Program-made: the position numbers and the translations under genes | Shown here: positions 61,700 to 64,000 of the stretch, piece by piece | How the letters are laid out: each line of letters starts with the position of its first letter | How positions within the stretch are numbered: the stretch's first letter is position 1 | Origin: DUQW01 sp050953825 | GTDB lineage: Bacteria > Bacillota_I > Bacilli_A > Acholeplasmatales > Acholeplasmataceae | Length of the DNA: 64,000 nt | Direction of reading: 5' to 3' | Assembly (NCBI GenBank): GCA_050953825.1 | Contig: JBMNNF010000001.1 | Location: 10,420-74,419 of the forward strand | Notes under the pieces: model-generated | Told to the model about the DNA's origin: nothing | The model's database searches: none | What the model saw: the letters and a program-made list of their open reading frames with translations, nothing else

Positions 61700-63060
61700 C
61701 AAGACTTGATTTTAAAAAATCTAACTATGCCCTTAAAAAAGAATTAAAAAATATGCAACCATATGATATTGCCGAAATGTTTTATGAGATGGAAGAAGAT
61801 GAACAATTACGAGTTATGCAATTAATCGGAGTGAAACAGACAAGTAAAGTGTTCTCAAGATTATCAGAATATCAACAAATTGAATTATTTGAAGAATTTG
61901 ATTCTATTAGAAAAAAACAAATACTAGATAATTTAGAAATTGATGAATTAAAAGATTTCGTTAGTAATTATGATGAAGATGAACAAGAAGAAGTTTTATC
62001 TTATGTCAAGGAAGAAAAGGCTAATATAATTAGAGATTTACTAATATATTCTAATCATTTAGCTCCATCAATTATGACGGTTGAATATTTAACGATTAAT
62101 GTTAATGATACTGTTAAAAAAGCCACTTCATATATTTTTAATAATGTTAAAGAAAATGACTTTATTGATAATATTTATGTACTTGATGACGATGAAAAAA
62201 TTATGGGATTTGTTTCCCTAAAAGATTTGATTATTGCTAGACCTAGTGATTCGATTAACAAATTAATGTATACTGATTATTATTTTGTTTATCATGATAC
62301 GACCATTAAAGAAGCGATTGAAATTGTTAGAAACTATGACTTAACTTCATTAGCAGTTACTGATTATCAAGGATATTTATTAGGTGTTATTACTGCTGAT
62401 GACGTATTAGAAGAGTTAATTGACGAATACGATGATATTTATAATCGATTAGCCTTCTTACCGCAACACGATGATGCGTTTTCTGGATTTCAAAGAAGTT
62501 TTAAACGTTTGCCATGGTTAATTTTTACAACCATTGTTAATTTAGCGGTAGCAATCATATTATTAGTTGTTCCAGCATTTGAATTAACTTTAAGTGAAGT
62601 GTTTGCCTTAGTATTATTCCAACCAATGGTTTTAGCAATGGCTGGAAATATTGGAACTCAAAGTTTGGCGGTTACAATTTTAGGAATCCACCGTGACGAA
62701 TTATCAAGTAGCGAAAATCGAAGACGACATTTTAGAAGAGAAGTCTCAATTGTTTTACTAAATAGTCTTTTTATAGCAGTTCTTGGATTTATTGTCGTTT
62801 CATTATTTTCATTAATTACAAAACAAGTTAGTAGTTCTGGTGTATCAATCCCACCTTATATGCTAGGTTTAGTAGTTGGTGTTTCATTGTTTAGTGGCAT
62901 GCTAGTCTCGGGTTCTATCGGAACTTTATTACCACTATTTATGACAAAACATAAAGTAGATGCTGATAATGCTGGCGGACCAGTATTAACGACATTAAGT
63001 GATTTAATTGCGTTATTTATATATTATTTAGTAGCAGCGCTAATGTTACTTGCAATATAA
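61696..63060 (+). CDS. mgtE: MgtE-type magnesium transporter 2
   Basis: 454 residues. N domain (EEFDSIRKKQILDNLEIDELKDF), CBS pair (YLLGVITADDVLEEL) and five helices with canonical pore text MAGNIGTQSLAV and VLTTLSDL. It begins in the stop of paralogue 1 (ATGA), so the two are probably co-translated. MgtE works as a homodimer in known cases; equal expression of two coupled paralogues raises the option of a heterodimer in which one half carries the altered motif. Confidence 0.93.
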   Translation: MTRLDFKKSNYALKKELKNMQPYDIAEMFYEMEEDEQLRVMQLIGVKQTSKVFSRLSEYQQIELFEEFDSIRKKQILDNLEIDELKDFVSNYDEDEQEEVLSYVKEEKANIIRDLLIYSNHLAPSIMTVEYLTINVNDTVKKATSYIFNNVKENDFIDNIYVLDDDEKIMGFVSLKDLIIARPSDSINKLMYTDYYFVYHDTTIKEAIEIVRNYDLTSLAVTDYQGYLLGVITADDVLEELIDEYDDIYNRLAFLPQHDDAFSGFQRSFKRLPWLIFTTIVNLAVAIILLVVPAFELTLSEVFALVLFQPMVLAMAGNIGTQSLAVTILGIHRDELSSSENRRRHFRREVSIVLLNSLFIAVLGFIVVSLFSLITKQVSSSGVSIPPYMLGLVVGVSLFSGMLVSGSIGTLLPLFMTKHKVDADNAGGPVLTTLSDLIALFIYYLVAALMLLAI

Positions 63061-63072
63061 GGAGGAAGCAAA

Positions 63073-63420
63073 TTGGAATCTATTAAAACAATCTTTAAAA
63101 TCGGAATTGGACCATCTAGTTCGCATACGATGGGACCAGCTTTTGCTGCGCAAATTGTTCGGGATCGACATCCTGATGCTGATGAATTTGAAATAACATT
63201 GTTTAATTCATTAGCATTAACTGGAGAAGGACATTTAACTGATTTTGCGATATCAAAAATACTTAATCCTGAGAAGACATCTTTTAAGAGAATTATTAAC
63301 AATAATTTACATCCTAACCACATTCTTTTTAAAGTTAATGTTGGTGGAGAAAGAATTGCGAAATATGAATTTAATAGTGTTGGTGGTGGTGATATCGAAG
63401 AAGTAGGTATCGAAATCCGC
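63073..63420 (+). CDS. L-serine dehydratase, N-terminal part, cut by a sequence junction
   Basis: A TTG start lies six bases after GGAGGA. The product begins IKTIFKIGIGPSSSHTMGPAFAA, the conserved N-terminus of iron-sulfur L-serine dehydratases (SdaA/SdaB family), with GEGHLTDFAI and VGGGDI further on. It should deaminate serine to pyruvate. At about codon 112-116 the DNA turns abruptly GC-rich, and the frame runs on without a stop to the window end through unrelated sequence, so everything after roughly 63410 is not part of this gene. The remaining ~300 residues and the 4Fe-4S cysteines are missing from this window. Confidence 0.8.
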
Positions 63421-63470
63421 GGCTCCGCACCGAATCCCGACTCCCACTTGCACACCAGTGCAGAAGATGG

Positions 63471-63504
63471 AAAAAGCGCCGCCGTCCACCACGACGGCGG
63501 CGCT
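63471..63504 (-). terminator. Rho-independent terminator of the foreign binding-protein gene
   Basis: Arms AGCGCCGCCGT (63475-63485) and ACGGCGGCGCT (63494-63504) with loop CCACCACG; on the minus strand a run of five Ts (63475-63471) follows the stem. It lies 15 bases past the stop codon of the gene at 63520. Confidence 0.8.
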
Positions 63505-63519
63505 GGACAGCTGTGCTCA

Positions 63520-64000
63520 TCAGACCGGCGGATTGGCGCAGCTGGGGTTCAACAGCTTCTGGATTTCCGGACTGTCCAGGTTCTCCTTCGTGATCAGTGC
63601 TGCACCGGTGTCGGTGTTGGCATCCGGACCGTTGGCGGACCCGCGGATCTTGCCGACCGCCGCGTTGACCGCTTCGTACCCCATCTTGAAGGGGTTCTGC
63701 GCGATGAGTCCGGTGATCACACCTTCGCGCAACGCTTGGACCTCGCCCTCCGAGGTGTCCCAACCGATGATCTTGATCTGTCCTGCTTTGCCGGCCTGGC
63801 GCACCGCCTCGGCGGCACCGAGCACGCTCGGCTCGTTGCCCGCGTATATGCCGTTGAGATCCGGATTGGCGGTCAGGATGTCCTGGGTGACCTGCAGCGC
63901 TTTGTTGAAGTCGCTGTCACTGGACTGCTGCGCCACCAGCTGCAGCCCGGGGTGCTTCGCCATTCCCTTCCGGAACCCCTCGGCACGGGTCTCGTTCGTG
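63520..64000 (-). CDS. Sugar ABC transporter periplasmic-type binding protein, C-terminal part, foreign GC-rich
   Basis: About 160 residues, open past the window end, reading TNETRAEGFRKGMAKHPG at its visible start. LTANPDLNGIYAGNEPSVLGAAEAVRQAG, IIGWDTSEGEV and GVITGLIAQNPFKMGYEAV are the ordered motifs of ribose-type (peripheral binding protein 4) sugar-binding proteins. The ending ...LLNPSCANPPV has a single cysteine. Very high GC at third positions points to an actinobacterium. It differs from the AT-rich binding protein at the start of the window, which belongs to another fold class. Confidence 0.85.
   Translation of the reverse strand, partial: TNETRAEGFRKGMAKHPGLQLVAQQSSDSDFNKALQVTQDILTANPDLNGIYAGNEPSVLGAAEAVRQAGKAGQIKIIGWDTSEGEVQALREGVITGLIAQNPFKMGYEAVNAAVGKIRGSANGPDANTDTGAALITKENLDSPEIQKLLNPSCANPPV

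Larger units (their letters stand above)
63413..64000. other. GC-rich foreign segment, probable chimeric contig end
   Basis: Composition switches from strongly AT-rich to strongly GC-rich within about 15 bases near 63405-63425 and stays so to the end. Codon use on the minus strand is of high-GC actinobacterial type. No insertion-sequence end, tRNA, repeat or attachment site marks the border, and the border falls inside a conserved gene. Most likely an assembly chimera or contaminating read. Confidence 0.8.

Noticed and set aside
1..63400. TGA read as tryptophan (mycoplasma code)
   Set aside because: Many genes end at TGA just where the protein family ends and where the next gene starts (for example 1292-1294, 2932-2934, 11775-11777), and all tryptophans of conserved motifs use TGG.
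63371..63763. Arg/Gly-rich reading frames in the GC-rich segment, both strands
   Set aside because: Shadow frames of the binding-protein gene and its terminator; high-GC DNA has long open frames by chance.

Overview
The window is AT-rich, densely packed DNA of a low-G+C, Bacillota-like bacterium. TGA is used as a stop in many genes (for example the ends near 1294, 3632 and 32201's upstream neighbour dnaD at 31575), so this is not a mycoplasma with reassigned TGA. Gene content and order (prfA-prmC-tsaC-rpiB-upp, dnaD-nth, plsX-rnc, divergent PPi- and ATP-dependent phosphofructokinases, a PHP-degenerate DnaE, Mn/Zn ABC transporter, twin MgtE) fit a wall-less or near-Mollicutes lineage with the standard code, such as Izemoplasmatales or Acholeplasmatales. 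That placement is an inference from gene content. No tRNA, rRNA, insertion sequence, prophage or CRISPR array was seen.

Layout: 1-5702 is the end of a sugar ABC-import and pectin-utilisation operon (solute-binding protein, MsmK-type ATPase, four small unknown membrane proteins, cytoplasmic polygalacturonase). 5773-10483 holds a MATE exporter, two unknown membrane proteins, a PucR/CdaR-type regulator and a second MsmK-type ATPase. 10716-14501 is a translation and nucleotide operon (RF1, its methylase, TsaC, RpiB, Upp). 14504-17224 holds YigZ divergent from CCA transferase and YhaM, and 17294-20155 encodes a giant SurA/PrsA-like lipoprotein. 20307-22169 holds an MBL hydrolase, RlmH and MscL. 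22251-27297 is a shikimate operon whose third gene is a three-enzyme fusion (EPSP synthase, chorismate mutase, shikimate dehydrogenase); dehydroquinase and shikimate kinase are not in the window. 27294-32201 runs recG, plsX, rnc, dnaD, nth.

32318-36897 is a possible surface-protein module: an HTH plus helical-repeat regulator with operator-like dyads, a four-TM protein, and a large Ig-like repeat protein whose ribosome binding site lies inside a hairpin. 36979-44910 has flavodoxin, DnaE, the two phosphofructokinases and UvrB. 45008-49909 is a Mn/Zn transporter operon whose permeases both carry winged-helix-like tails. 49910-51971 is a sparse accessory patch with a decayed subtilase and two orphan lipoproteins. 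51972-59635 holds PepT divergent from an asymmetric ABC exporter pair that is translationally coupled to TldD and TldE. 59698-63060 holds a small membrane-anchored protein and two MgtE transporters.

At about 63405-63425 the sequence changes abruptly from AT-rich to very GC-rich DNA inside a serine dehydratase gene. The last ~580 bases encode, on the minus strand, the C-terminus of an actinobacterial-looking sugar-binding protein with its own terminator. This is most likely a chimeric join (misassembly or contamination), not biology of this genome.

Start codons were chosen by Shine-Dalgarno spacing. In several genes this moves the start a few codons downstream of the longest reading frame.
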